Shown one piece after another: positions 9,190-17,464 of a stretch of DNA of 64,000 nt; position 1 is the stretch's first letter; the number at the start of each line of letters is the position of its first letter. The translations under genes and the position numbers were made by a program. Under the pieces are notes generated by a model. It was given only the letters and a program-made list of their open reading frames with translations. It searched no databases and was not told the origin of the DNA. Source of the stretch: Streptomyces cylindrosporus (GTDB taxonomy: Bacteria > Actinomycetota > Actinomycetes > Streptomycetales > Streptomycetaceae); the NCBI RefSeq assembly GCF_022698165.1, contig NZ_JALDAY010000001.1, positions 1 through 64,000 of the forward strand, read 5' to 3'.

Positions 9190-9588
9190 TCAGCTGCCCT
9201 GGGCGCCGTTGCCCGACAGGACCGGGATGTTGTCCAGGATGTGCGACAGCGGCTCGTCGCCCTTGGCCTGGGTCGAGTTCTCGGTGCACTGCTGGTTCTG
9301 CGGAGCCGAGAGGACCGGGATGTCCTGGACGCCGACGTTGACCAGGGCGAGGATGGACTGGGCGTTCACCTTCGCGGGCAGACCGATGCACGGCTTGTTC
9401 AGCGTGCCCTGGACGAGCGAGAGCTGGGGGCTCATGTCGCCGTGGGTGGCCTGGTTGCCGTACTTCTGGACGGCGCCGTTGCCGTTGGTGGTGGTGACGC
9501 CGTTGTCGTTGCCGATGGCCAGCGCCGGGGCGGCGGTGGCGCCGACGACGGAGGCAGCGAGGGTCGCGGCGGCCAGCAGCTTCTTCAT
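9190..9588 (-). CDS. Rodlin (third copy)
   Basis: The 132-residue secreted protein has a signal peptide ending APALA, then the rodlin body: [14 protein letters not shown], a [16 protein letters not shown] segment, [10 protein letters not shown] and a NQQC...[24 protein letters not shown] end. Two cysteines are conserved among all three copies here. Rodlins organise chaplin fibrils into the rodlet layer on aerial hyphae and spores. AAAGGGA precedes the ATG. S. coelicolor carries a divergent rdlA/rdlB pair, so this is an additional copy. It is nearly identical at its end to the neighbouring rodlin, suggesting tandem duplication. Confidence 0.9.
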   Translation of the reverse strand: MKKLLAAATLAASVVGATAAPALAIGNDNGVTTTNGNGAVQKYGNQATHGDMSPQLSLVQGTLNKPCIGLPAKVNAQSILALVNVGVQDIPVLSAPQNQQCTENSTQAKGDEPLSHILDNIPVLSGNGAQGS

Positions 9589-9599
9589 GATTCGTTCCC

Positions 9600-9639
9600 T
9601 TTCGGAGAGCGAACTCCGGTACAGAGTTTTCGGAGAGCG
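9600..9639 (-). repeat. Direct repeat in the leader of the third rodlin gene
   Basis: TTTCGGAGAGCG (plus-strand sense) occurs at 9600-9611 and 9628-9639. An AACTC/GAGTT inverted pair lies between the copies. It falls within 55 bp of the start codon and could be a regulatory site or mRNA structure. Confidence 0.4.
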
Positions 9640-9779
9640 GACCCCTGTTGCAGAGCCGCGTGTTGATCAACCCGCGAAGGCCGGTTTGGTTGCGGTGTTT
9701 GCCCCGTTCGGCCTAGTGCGTCATAAAAAGTGACGGTGTTAGGGGCGGCAGGGCGTGCGTGCGTCGCGGGCAAGCGGAA

Positions 9780-9805
9780 CGGGCCGCCGAGAACTCGGCG
9801 GCCCG
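9780..9805 (-). terminator. Hairpin after rdlB-like gene
   Basis: Perfect 11-bp stem (9780-9790/9795-9805) with a 4-nt loop just past the stop of the rodlin gene at 9823. There is no T tail, as is common for streptomycete terminators. Confidence 0.65.
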
Positions 9806-9822
9806 CTGCGTACGTCGGGAGG

Positions 9823-10239
9823 TCAGCTGCCCTGGGCACCGTTGCCCGACAGGACCGGGATGTTGTCCAGGATGTGCGACAGCGGCTCGTCGCCCTTCGC
9901 CTGGGTCGAGTTCTCGACACACTGCTGGTTCTGCGGGGCCGACAGGATCGGGATGTCCTGGACGCCGACGTTGACCAGACCGACGACGGACTGCACGTTG
10001 CCCTTGAGCGGCAGGCCGACACACGGCTTGTTCAGCGAGCCCTGGATGAGCGCCATCTGCGGGCTCATGTTGCCGTACGTGGCCTGGTTGCCGTAGATCT
10101 GCTCGGAGCCGTTGCCGTTGGTCGTGGTGACCCCGTTGTCGTTGCCGATGGCCAGCGCCGGAGCGGCGGTGGCGGCCGAGACGCCGGCGACGGAAGCGGC
10201 GATCGCCGCAGCAGCCATAACCTTCTTGATCACTTGCAT
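9823..10239 (-). CDS. rdlB: Rodlin (rdlB position)
   Basis: The 138-residue secreted rodlin starts MQVIKKVMAAAA, with a signal peptide ending APALA. The mature part carries [30 protein letters not shown] and [18 protein letters not shown]. The ATG at 10239 is supported by AGAAGGGA just upstream. It is divergent from the plus-strand rodlin with 186 bp between starts, the arrangement I recall for rdlA/rdlB in S. coelicolor, so the symbol is assigned by position. It forms rodlet fibres with chaplins on aerial structures. Confidence 0.9.
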   Translation of the reverse strand: MQVIKKVMAAAAIAASVAGVSAATAAPALAIGNDNGVTTTNGNGSEQIYGNQATYGNMSPQMALIQGSLNKPCVGLPLKGNVQSVVGLVNVGVQDIPILSAPQNQQCVENSTQAKGDEPLSHILDNIPVLSGNGAQGS

Positions 10240-10425
10240 GGTCCCTTCTGGAGTAACCCCGTCCACCGGAGCGAACTGCACAACTGCCACCGGCCCGCAT
10301 GGTTGCTCCCGTTCACTCCAATGGCCCACGGAAATCCGGACGGGTGAAGTCGCGTCACCATTTCCCGCGGCCCTTGTTGATGTGGGAGCAGGAATGTGTG
10401 CCTCCGTCAGGAAAGGACCGGAGAA

Positions 10426-10839
10426 ATGTTCAAGAAGGCAATGGCTGCTGCGGCGGTCGCGGCTTCCGTCGTCGGCGTGTCGGCGGCGTTCGCCCCCCAG
10501 GCGCTGGCCATTGGCAACGACGGCGGCGTCACCACGACCGACGGCAACGGCGCCGCACAGGTGTACGGCAACGGCGAGACCAAGGGCGACATGAGCCCGC
10601 AGGCCTCGCTGGTCCAGGGCACGGCGAACAAGCTCTGCGTGGGCCTGCCCGCCAAGGCCGACGTGCAGTCCGTCGTCGGCATCATCGCCAACGTCGGGGT
10701 CCAGGACATCCCGGTCCTCTCCGCGCCGCAGAACCAGCAGTGCGCCGAGAACTCGACCCAGGCCAAGGGCGACGAGCCGCTGTCGCACATCGTCGACAAC
10801 ATCCCGGTCCTGTCGGGCAACGGCGCGAAGGACAGCTGA
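10426..10839 (+). CDS. rdlA: Rodlin (rdlA position)
   Basis: The 137-residue secreted rodlin begins [14 protein letters not shown], with a signal peptide ending APQALA. The mature part has [48 protein letters not shown] and the shared C-terminus. The ATG at 10426 follows AGGAAAGGACCGGAG. CTCCG at 10402-10406 can pair with CGGAG at 10419-10423, which would weakly cover the ribosome site. It lies next to chpD, matching the rdlA position as I recall it in S. coelicolor. It differs from the two minus-strand copies more than they differ from each other. Confidence 0.9.
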   Translation: MFKKAMAAAAVAASVVGVSAAFAPQALAIGNDGGVTTTDGNGAAQVYGNGETKGDMSPQASLVQGTANKLCVGLPAKADVQSVVGIIANVGVQDIPVLSAPQNQQCAENSTQAKGDEPLSHIVDNIPVLSGNGAKDS

Positions 10840-10872
10840 CGGCCGGTCGGCTGACCCTTCGTCAAGCGCCGC

Positions 10873-10911
10873 CCGGGCGGCCCGCCTTACTCATTCGGGC
10901 GGGCCGCCCGG
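10873..10911 (+). terminator. Terminator of rdlA
   Basis: Perfect 14-bp GC-rich stem (10873-10886/10898-10911) with an 11-nt loop, followed by GTCCGTTTTC. Confidence 0.85.
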
Positions 10912-11040
10912 TCCGTTTTCCTGATTTTCTCTACTCCCTCAGAGAAGCGTTTCTGCTCCTTGCGGGTCAAACTCGCGATTCAACACGGGGCGTTCGAGTG
11001 AATTATCCCGCGCCGCACGTTCCGTAGTTTCTTCGGCTGT

Positions 11041-11101
11041 CTATCCCTCGTTTTGCAGCCTGCAGGTCATGCAGTAGGGCGTGACCGCGGAGAAGGGATA
11101 G
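11041..11101 (+). promoter_or_regulatory. Leader structure that sequesters the chpD ribosome binding site
   Basis: CTATCCCT (11041-11048) is the exact complement of AGGGATAG (11094-11101), which contains the AAGGGA ribosome site of chpD. The enclosed 45 nt hold further TGCAG/CTGCA pairing. If formed in mRNA, the 8-bp stem would hide the ribosome site. Confidence 0.55.
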
Positions 11102-11104
11102 TTC

Positions 11105-11332
11105 ATGAAGAAGACCGCAGCTGTCGTCGCGGGCATGATCATGGCCCTCGGCGTGGCCGCCCCGGCCTTCGCCGACGCGGATGCCCAGGGTGCCGCTGTC
11201 GGCTCCCCGGGTGTCCTCTCGGGCAACCTGGTCCAGGTCCCCGTGCACGTTCCGATCAACGTGTGCGGCAACTCCATCAACGTGATCGGCGCCCTGAACC
11301 CGGCGTTCGGCAACGTGTGCGTCAACGACTGA
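11105..11332 (+). CDS. chpD: Short chaplin (ChpD position)
   Basis: The 75-residue protein has a signal peptide ending APAFA, followed by a single chaplin domain (GSPGVLSGNLVQVPVHVPIN ... NPAFGNVC). Its two cysteines (CGNS and the last NVC) are those that form the intramolecular disulfide in chaplins. Short chaplins are secreted, self-assemble into amyloid fibrils and lower surface tension so that aerial hyphae can emerge. It sits between rdlA and the long chaplin gene, the position of chpD in S. coelicolor as I recall it. The start follows GAAGGGATAGTTC, which is part of a stem described separately. Confidence 0.9.
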   Translation: MKKTAAVVAGMIMALGVAAPAFADADAQGAAVGSPGVLSGNLVQVPVHVPINVCGNSINVIGALNPAFGNVCVND

Positions 11333-11380
11333 CGACGTAGCACCCGAACACTCACGCACCAGCCGCCCGGCTGTGTCACG

Positions 11381-11422
11381 GCCGGCCTTGGACGTCTTGT
11401 CTCCGTTCCAGGGCCGGCTTTT
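11381..11422 (+). terminator. Terminator after chpD
   Basis: GCCGGCC (11381-11387) pairs with GGCCGGC (11412-11418), extended by TTGGA/TCCA, and TTTT follows. It separates chpD from the downstream long chaplin gene. Confidence 0.7.
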
Positions 11423-11452
11423 CCCACTTCTTCAAGCAGGAAGACAACGAGA

Positions 11453-12355
11453 TTGCGACAGACCCTGAGCAGGGGAATGGTCGCGGCCGCCGCCGCGACG
11501 AGCATCCTGTCCCTGTACGGCGGCAGTCCCGCACTCGCCGACACGCACGCGGGCGGGGCCACCAAGGACTCGCCGGGCGTCCTGTCCGGCAACAACGTCG
11601 CGGTGCCCGTCGACGTCCCGGTCAACGCCTGCGGCGACTCGGTCGACGTGGTCGCCGCCCTCAACCCGACGCTCGGCAACTCCTGTGCGCATGACTCGGG
11701 TTCGGGCAAGCACCGCAAGCACGAGATGTCGTACGACGACTTCGGCTACGGCGATGACGACGACTCGGACGACACCGGTTACGGCAGCCACGGCGGCTAT
11801 GGCGACCACGGCTATGGCGACCACGAAGGCGGAGGCGGAGGCGGCGGCTACGGCGACCACACCCCGCCTGGTGGTGATCACACCCCGCCTGGTGGTGATC
11901 ACACGCCTCCCGGTGGCGACCACACCCCGCCTGGTGGCGACCACACGCCCCCTGGTGGTGACCACACGCCTCCCGGTGGTGATCACACGCCTCCCGGTGG
12001 TGATCACACCCCGCCCGGCGGCGGTGAGAGCACGCCTCCCGGTGGCGGCCAGTCGACGCCTCCTGGCGGTGGCGAGAGCACGCCCCCTGGTGGTGGTCAG
12101 TCGACGCCTCCCGGTGGCGGCCAGAGCACGCCTCCTGGCGGCGGCCAGTCGACTCCTCCTGGAGGTGGCCAGAGCACACCCCCGGGTGGCGGCCAGAGCA
12201 CACCCCCCGGCGGTGGCCAGACCACGCCTCCGCAGTTGCCCCACACCGGCGGTGACGGTGGGGCGCTGCTCGCCGCGTCGGGGGCCAGTGCCGCGATGAT
12301 CGGGGCCGGGGCCGTGCTGTACCGGCGTGGGCGGCGGGCTTCGGCTCATCGGTAG
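11453..12355 (+). CDS. chpA: Long, sortase-anchored chaplin with a Pro-Gly repeat (ChpA position)
   Basis: The 300-residue protein starts at a TTG after CAGGAAG; MRQTLSRGM is a typical chaplin N-terminus. After a signal peptide ending SPALA comes one chaplin domain (DSPGVLSGNNVAVPVDVPVN ... LGNSC). An Asp/Gly/Tyr-rich segment follows, then 17 Pro-Gly repeats, the sorting motif LPHTG, a hydrophobic helix and an RRGRR tail. Long chaplins are linked to peptidoglycan by class E sortase. As I recall, S. coelicolor ChpA-C have two chaplin domains and an LAXTG motif, so the single domain, long repeat and LPHTG are unusual. The symbol reflects position, not strict identity. Confidence 0.85.
   Translation: MRQTLSRGMVAAAAATSILSLYGGSPALADTHAGGATKDSPGVLSGNNVAVPVDVPVNACGDSVDVVAALNPTLGNSCAHDSGSGKHRKHEMSYDDFGYGDDDDSDDTGYGSHGGYGDHGYGDHEGGGGGGGYGDHTPPGGDHTPPGGDHTPPGGDHTPPGGDHTPPGGDHTPPGGDHTPPGGDHTPPGGGESTPPGGGQSTPPGGGESTPPGGGQSTPPGGGQSTPPGGGQSTPPGGGQSTPPGGGQSTPPGGGQTTPPQLPHTGGDGGALLAASGASAAMIGAGAVLYRRGRRASAHR
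11854..12236 (+). repeat. Pro-Gly repeat region of the long chaplin
   Basis: Eight DHTPPGG units are followed by nine (E/Q)STPPGGG units, encoded by imperfect 21- to 24-bp DNA repeats. This probably forms a flexible spacer across the cell wall. Repeat number is likely to vary between strains. Confidence 0.9.
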
Positions 12356-12372
12356 TACGCGGTGTTGTGCGA

Positions 12373-12404
12373 CGGGTGCCGGACGGCTTCGTGTCCGGCA
12401 CCCG
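12373..12404. terminator. Bidirectional terminator
   Basis: Perfect 12-bp stem (12373-12384/12393-12404) with an 8-nt loop between the convergent long chaplin and FAD-protein genes. Confidence 0.8.
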
Positions 12405-12412
12405 CGCCCGTT

Positions 12413-13705
12413 CTACGAGGTGCCGCCCCGCATGGGGACGGGCGCCGTCCCCGCCGTGAGACCGCCGGACGCCTGACGGCCGATCAGACTCCCGCGCGGC
12501 GCCGACCGCAGGTGCCGTCGCACGCCCCTCACCAGCGCCCCGGCCGTGTAGGTCGCACCGTGCACGAAGCGCATCGCGGGGCCGTAGCCCGCGGCCGTGA
12601 GCAGCCCGGCCATGAAGAGTCCGGGGTACGTCGACTCGAAGTCCCGTCCGACCTCCGGTGAACCGTCCGCGACCGTGCCCAGCGTGGCCAGCAGGTCGGG
12701 GGAGAGCAGGTCCAGGCGGTCGCAGGACGCCGTGAAGCCGGTGGCGGCGACGACATGCTCGGTCTCCAGGAGGCGGACGCGGCTGCGCGAGGTCTCCGCG
12801 CGGCTCGTCAGCTCAAGGCGTACACCTCCCGGCACCGCACGCGCCGCCGTTACCTCGTGGGCGAGGAGCACCTCGACGGCCGGCTCCACCCGGTCCCGTA
12901 CCCACCACGCGCCCGCCGGACCGAGCGCGGTCGCCGCGATGCGGGCCCGGGTCGGCTCGGGGAGGCGGCGGAAGAGGCCCGGGCGCTCCGAGTAGAACCA
13001 GTTGCGCCAGCCGGGGCCCAGGCCGCTGTGCGGGGAGCGCGCCGACTGCCACCAGGGGCGCTTCCAGGGCGGCGGCACGTCGTTCCAGACCAGCCGGTCG
13101 GCGCGGGCCAACACCCGTACGCGCGTGCCCTGTTCGGCGAGCAGGGCCGCCGTCTCCAGGGCCGCCTGGCCGCCGCCGATCACCGTCACGTCCTTGCCGC
13201 GGAAGCGGTCGAGATCGCTGTGGTGGCTGCTGTGCGAGACCAGGCCGGGGTCCAGGCCGCGCAGGGCGGACGGGATCTCGACGAACGGCATCACCCCCAC
13301 CGCCAGCGCGACCGCACGGCCGTACAGCACCTGCCCGTCCTCGGTGACCGCCTCGAAGCCGCCGGGGCAGGGCGCCACCCGGGTCACCGTGCGCTCGTCG
13401 ATCACCGGGACGGCGTGGTGGGCGAACCACAGCCCGTACTCGGCGAACATCTCCACCGGGATCGGCTCGCCGTGCCGGGCGGTCACGCCCTGACCCGCGC
13501 AGTAGACCTCCAGGCGCAGCCGGCCGTCCGGATCCGAGAGGTTGGAGGCCCACGGCTCCGACTTCAGGAACATGCCCCGGGGCATGTGGTCGCGCCAGGA
13601 CGCCATGGGCCGCCCGAAGACGCGCAGCCGCAGCCCGGCGGCCGCGGCATGGGACGCGATGGACAGGCCGTACGGGCCCGCGCCCACCACCAGCAGGTCG
13701 TACAT
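12413..13705 (-). CDS. FAD-dependent oxidoreductase (flavin monooxygenase-like)
   Basis: The 430-residue protein has a dinucleotide-binding Rossmann motif at its start (VVGAGPYG, residues 6-13) and a second one, VIGGGQAALETA, for NAD(P)H in the middle. This arrangement fits flavin-containing and lysine/ornithine N-monooxygenase-like enzymes. ATGF-like VAATGFTASC lies near residue 350. Its ATG overlaps the stop of the ATP-grasp gene by one base (TGATG), so the two should be co-translated and may act on one substrate. The role is unknown. The pair lies between the long chaplin gene and the glycosidase gene. Confidence 0.75.
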   Translation of the reverse strand: MYDLLVVGAGPYGLSIASHAAAAGLRLRVFGRPMASWRDHMPRGMFLKSEPWASNLSDPDGRLRLEVYCAGQGVTARHGEPIPVEMFAEYGLWFAHHAVPVIDERTVTRVAPCPGGFEAVTEDGQVLYGRAVALAVGVMPFVEIPSALRGLDPGLVSHSSHHSDLDRFRGKDVTVIGGGQAALETAALLAEQGTRVRVLARADRLVWNDVPPPWKRPWWQSARSPHSGLGPGWRNWFYSERPGLFRRLPEPTRARIAATALGPAGAWWVRDRVEPAVEVLLAHEVTAARAVPGGVRLELTSRAETSRSRVRLLETEHVVAATGFTASCDRLDLLSPDLLATLGTVADGSPEVGRDFESTYPGLFMAGLLTAAGYGPAMRFVHGATYTAGALVRGVRRHLRSAPRGSLIGRQASGGLTAGTAPVPMRGGTS

Positions 13706-15012
13706 CAGCAACTGCTCGCTTTCTCGTCGTCCGACAGGTCGGTGAGGGAGGGGGGAGGGGAGGCAGGAGGTGCGACGGGGGCTGCCTGGTGGACCACGTG
13801 CGGGAGGGCCGGGGTGCCCGGGGCCGGGCGCGGGGCGCGCAGGCGGTCCACGAGACGGCGGGAGACGTGCCGGGCCCACAGCGTCCACAGGGCGCGGCCG
13901 GGGGCGCGGTCGTCGGAGGCGTGCCAGGCGAGTTCGCGGCCCGCGGGGGAGGGGCGCAGGGCGGCCGGGGGCGCGTAGTTCTCCACGACGAACTCGCGGC
14001 CGGGCAGCGGCGCCGGCTCCGGCAGCGGACGGTGGGTCAGATCCAGGTGCTGCGCCCGTACGACGTCCAGGCCGCGGCCGTCGGCGAAGAGGCGGAACTG
14101 GGCGCCGGGGCGCGGGTTGAAGTCGAGGAGGTGGTAGCGGCCGGTGCTGCCGCAGCGCCGGAAGTCGAGGTCGAGCACGCCGCGGTAGCCCAACTCGGTG
14201 GTGAGGCGCTCGGCGAGGGCCGTGACCTGCGGGTTGGTCGTCCAGCGGCCCACCGCGGTGAGGCCCGCCCCGCGCGGCCACGAGCGCAGCTTGACGCCGG
14301 GGCCGCCGCCGCGGACGGCGCCCGCGCGGTCGACGTAACCGTGGAAGAACCAGTCGCGCTCGGGGCCCGGCGGCAGGAACGCCTGGAGCAGCAGCCGGCT
14401 GCCCGCCTCCTCGGTGCGCCGGTACAGCTCCCGTGCCTCCTGCGCCGAGCGCACCACGACCGTGCTGCGCAGACCGGTGCCGGTCGGCACCAGCCAGGGG
14501 CGGCTCCACTTCGCCACCACCGGCAGACCCAGCCGCCATGCGGCGCTCGCGGCCTGGGCGGGGCTGTCGGGGACCAGCGTCGGCGGGTGCGGGACGTCCA
14601 GGGCCGCGCACAGGTCGGCCAGTTCCGCCTTGTCGGCGACGTGCTCGGGCAGCGCGACCGGCATCTCGGGCAGCAGATAGACCGGGGCGAGTTCCTCGCG
14701 CAGCCGGCCCACCGCGACGGCGCTCGCGTCGTCCATCGGGATCAGCACCGCGGGGCGCGAGATGCGGGCGGCCACCCGGCGCAGGCACATTGCGATTTCG
14801 TGTGCGGATGAACCGGGTGGCGGCGGGGGATGCATCTGACGTACAAAACGGGACCGGGATACGGGACTTCCCGTGGAATCGGCGACCACATGCACATCGA
14901 CCCCCGCTCTGCCGAGCGAGCGCACGGCGCCGAGCGTGCCGTGGTGAAAGGGATTCCGGTCGATCCGCAGCAGAACGGCGGGGACCCGGATGTCAAACAG
15001 CGACACGGTCAT
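13705..15012 (-). CDS. ATP-grasp domain protein (carbamoyl-phosphate synthase-like)
   Basis: The 435-residue protein has the ATP-grasp layout: an N-terminal Rossmann-like part, a lysine-containing strand (LPVVAKWSRPW), a GVLDLDFR metal-site segment and the DFNPRPGAQF loop seen in the family. Such proteins join a carboxylate to an amine or another nucleophile with ATP. The acceptor is not evident. The ATG at 15012 is preferred over a TTG one codon upstream, and GAGAAGAAA precedes it. It is the first gene of a two-gene operon with the FAD protein. Confidence 0.75.
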   Translation of the reverse strand: MTVSLFDIRVPAVLLRIDRNPFHHGTLGAVRSLGRAGVDVHVVADSTGSPVSRSRFVRQMHPPPPPGSSAHEIAMCLRRVAARISRPAVLIPMDDASAVAVGRLREELAPVYLLPEMPVALPEHVADKAELADLCAALDVPHPPTLVPDSPAQAASAAWRLGLPVVAKWSRPWLVPTGTGLRSTVVVRSAQEARELYRRTEEAGSRLLLQAFLPPGPERDWFFHGYVDRAGAVRGGGPGVKLRSWPRGAGLTAVGRWTTNPQVTALAERLTTELGYRGVLDLDFRRCGSTGRYHLLDFNPRPGAQFRLFADGRGLDVVRAQHLDLTHRPLPEPAPLPGREFVVENYAPPAALRPSPAGRELAWHASDDRAPGRALWTLWARHVSRRLVDRLRAPRPAPGTPALPHVVHQAAPVAPPASPPPSLTDLSDDEKASSC

Positions 15013-15105
15013 CAATTTCTTCTCACTCGTTGGCCGTAACGGCGGTGGCGTAATTCCTGTTCATATGACTGAGTGTCAGTAACCGCATTTCAGAAAGGAG
15101 CGGGC

Positions 15106-16353
15106 ATGGACCGGAAGAAACGACGTCCTCGGTCCCGTCGGCTGGCCGTCGTCGCGGCGACCGTCGCCGCGTCCGCCGTACTGGCCTCGGGTACCGGATC
15201 CGCCGCGGGGGTGGTGCGGGTCGCCGACCCGCCCGCTCCGACGCCCACGACCCCGTCCGTCCCCGCGCCGGCGACCCCCGTACCGCCGACTCCCGTGCCG
15301 CCGAAGCAGGATCCGCCGGCCTTCGGCGCCTTCCTCAACTCCGACGGGCGGGGCGTGGCCAGCATGCCGGCGCTGAGCGCCTGGCTGGGCGGGGCCGAGC
15401 TGCGCGTCGGGCACACCTATCTGCCCGGCAACAGCTGGACCGACATCGAGGGGCCTCCGGGCATCCTCAACGTGTGGGCGGACTGGCGCACCGAGAAGGC
15501 CGACCGGATGCTCGTCCTCAACGTGCCGATGCTCGACCGCAACGAGGACGGCGTCTCCGACTTCCGGGTGCGGTCGCTGCTCCAGCAGGGCGCGGTCGGC
15601 GCGTTCGATCACCACTTCAAGGCCCTGGCCGAGCGGCTGGTGGCGCTGAAGGTGCCGGACACGGTGATCGTGCTCGGCTGGGAGATGAACGGCACCACGT
15701 ACACCTCTCGCTGCGGCCCGGACCCGGAGGCCTGGAAGAAGTACTGGAACAGGATCGTCACCACCATGCGTTCGGTGCCGGGCCAGAAATTCCGGTTCGA
15801 CTTCACGCCGACCCGCGGCCGGGACGCCGTTCCCTGGACGCAGTGCTATCCGGGTGACGACACGGTCGACATCATCGGCATGGATTCGTACGACCAGCCG
15901 ACCGGGCTGACGTTCGACCAGCAGGTGAAAGAGCCCTACGGGCTTCAGGAACACGTGGATTTCGCCAAGACCCACGGCAAGCCCATTTCCTATCCCGAAT
16001 GGGGACTCTTCCGCAACGGTGACAACGCGGAATACATGAAGCGGATGCTCGCCTGGATGGACGAGCACAAACCGCTCTACAACACGCTGACCGACTACTG
16101 CCCGCACGGCGTCTGGCAGTGCGGGGCCAACCCGAAGTCGTCCGCGGTCTACCGCGCGTTCCTCTCCGGCCGCACCGGCGACCCGACGCCCACTCCGACC
16201 CCGACCCCGGTGCCGACCAAGCCGACGCCCACGCCCACTCCCACCCCGACGCACCCGGCCAACTGCTCGCCGCTGGACCTCGGCGACTGGGTCGAGTACT
16301 GGCTCGGCGGGAAGCTGTGCATGCGCCTCGACTGGTGGTCGCGCAGCCGGTGA
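15106..16353 (+). CDS. Secreted GH26-like glycoside hydrolase
   Basis: The 415-residue protein has a positively charged start, a hydrophobic signal segment (about 13-35) and a Pro/Thr linker, then a (beta/alpha)8-type domain. Glutamates sit where GH26 beta-mannanases carry acid/base and nucleophile: E193 in LGWEMNG and E298 in YPEWG. A second Pro-Thr linker leads to a short Cys-containing, Trp-rich tail of unknown role. The ATG at 15106 follows AGAAAGGAG. It lies beside the exopolysaccharide operon on the opposite strand, so it may trim or release that polymer. GH26 membership is judged by motif only. Confidence 0.7.
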   Translation: MDRKKRRPRSRRLAVVAATVAASAVLASGTGSAAGVVRVADPPAPTPTTPSVPAPATPVPPTPVPPKQDPPAFGAFLNSDGRGVASMPALSAWLGGAELRVGHTYLPGNSWTDIEGPPGILNVWADWRTEKADRMLVLNVPMLDRNEDGVSDFRVRSLLQQGAVGAFDHHFKALAERLVALKVPDTVIVLGWEMNGTTYTSRCGPDPEAWKKYWNRIVTTMRSVPGQKFRFDFTPTRGRDAVPWTQCYPGDDTVDIIGMDSYDQPTGLTFDQQVKEPYGLQEHVDFAKTHGKPISYPEWGLFRNGDNAEYMKRMLAWMDEHKPLYNTLTDYCPHGVWQCGANPKSSAVYRAFLSGRTGDPTPTPTPTPVPTKPTPTPTPTPTHPANCSPLDLGDWVEYWLGGKLCMRLDWWSRSR

Positions 16354-16358
16354 GCCCG

Positions 16359-16400
16359 GCGCGGTGGCGGCGGCCGGTTCACGGTCCGCCGCCACCGCGC
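16359..16400. terminator. Bidirectional terminator overlapping the GNAT gene end
   Basis: Perfect 15-bp stem (16359-16373/16386-16400) between convergent genes. Its right arm lies inside the last codons of the minus-strand GNAT gene. Confidence 0.75.
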
Positions 16401-17464
16401 TCCCTCCACTTCCGCACGAGCTGCTTGCCCCGCCCGCGCGCGGCGACGTCACAGACGGCCGCCGCGAGCAGCGGGGCGGTGCGCCGCCGGGCCAGCAGCA
16501 GCCGCTGGTTGACGACGGGTTCGGGCCGCCAGTGGTGCTTGTACGGCTCGTTGCCGCGCAGCAGGCTCAGCGTGCCGCGCGCGTGCCGGGTGCACGCGTC
16601 GAGGAGCATCACCGCCACGTCCGCCTTGCGTTCGCGCAGGCACGGATGGGCGCCGTACAGATAGCCGCCCGCGAGCCGTCGAGACAGCAGGGTCAGGTCG
16701 ACGGCCACCACGTCCTCGTCGAGCCGGAACTCGGTCACCACGGCGTCCCCGGCGCGCACCATCGGCCCGACCGCCCGCACCAGATGCTCGCCGAACCGCT
16801 CCCGCAGGTGCTCGGACGTCACCTTCCGCCCCTGCCACTGCAGTTGGTGCAGCTCCAGCAGCCGGCGCAGCGCCTTGTCCACCTCGTCCGGCCCGACCAC
16901 GTGCCGCTCGACGCCGAGCGCGGTCAGCTTGCGCAGCTTGGCGCGCACCCGCTGGGCCTTCGCGGAGGGCAGCCGGGCGACCAGTTCGTCCATCGGTACG
17001 GCGGGCAGCTCCAGGCACAGCGAGCCGGGCACCCGGCGCCGCGGTCCGCGCCAGCGGTCGTAGACCCGCTCGGCCGCACCGCCGGGCCGTACCTCGCGCA
17101 GGTCGACCAGGGCGGTGCGGGCCAGAGCGGCGAGCCCGTCGGTGAGCGCGGCGACGGCCGGCTCGCCGCGCTCGTCGTCCAGCAGGACGTCCCCGTAGTC
17201 GGAGATCGCCCCGCCGAGCGGCACCAGCGCGGGCACCGGACGCCGTACGAGCATCAGCGGCGCGGCGCCGACGAGTTCACCGTCGTCGCGCACCAGGACC
17301 AGCCGCAGCCGGCCCGGTCTGCCGTACGACAGCCACCAGGAGTGCAGCCAGGCGTGGCTCTGGAAGGGGGTCGCGGCACCGCAACTGCCTTGCAGCCGCG
17401 CCCAGTCGGGGCCGAGCGCGGCGAAGGCGGGCTCGTCGGTGACGAGTTCGGTCGTGTACGTCAC
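16379..17464 (-). CDS. GNAT/FemAB-like acyltransferase of the polysaccharide operon
   Basis: The 361-residue protein fits the CelD/BcsL group of GNAT-fold acetyltransferases that modify extracellular polysaccharides. SHAWLHSWWLSYG near the start and GYLYGAHPCLRE plus LLRGNEPYKHHW near the end are characteristic. It starts at a GTG that overlaps the previous stop (GTGA). It is the last gene of the operon and would be expected to acylate a sugar in the repeat unit. The substrate is inference from context. Confidence 0.75.
   Translation of the reverse strand: MTYTTELVTDEPAFAALGPDWARLQGSCGAATPFQSHAWLHSWWLSYGRPGRLRLVLVRDDGELVGAAPLMLVRRPVPALVPLGGAISDYGDVLLDDERGEPAVAALTDGLAALARTALVDLREVRPGGAAERVYDRWRGPRRRVPGSLCLELPAVPMDELVARLPSAKAQRVRAKLRKLTALGVERHVVGPDEVDKALRRLLELHQLQWQGRKVTSEHLRERFGEHLVRAVGPMVRAGDAVVTEFRLDEDVVAVDLTLLSRRLAGGYLYGAHPCLRERKADVAVMLLDACTRHARGTLSLLRGNEPYKHHWRPEPVVNQRLLLARRRTAPLLAAAVCDVAARGRGKQLVRKWRERGGGGP

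Noticed and set aside
11854..12236. Possible CRISPR array in the regular 21-24 bp repeats
   Set aside because: Repeats are contiguous without spacers and translate in frame as Pro-Gly units of the long chaplin.
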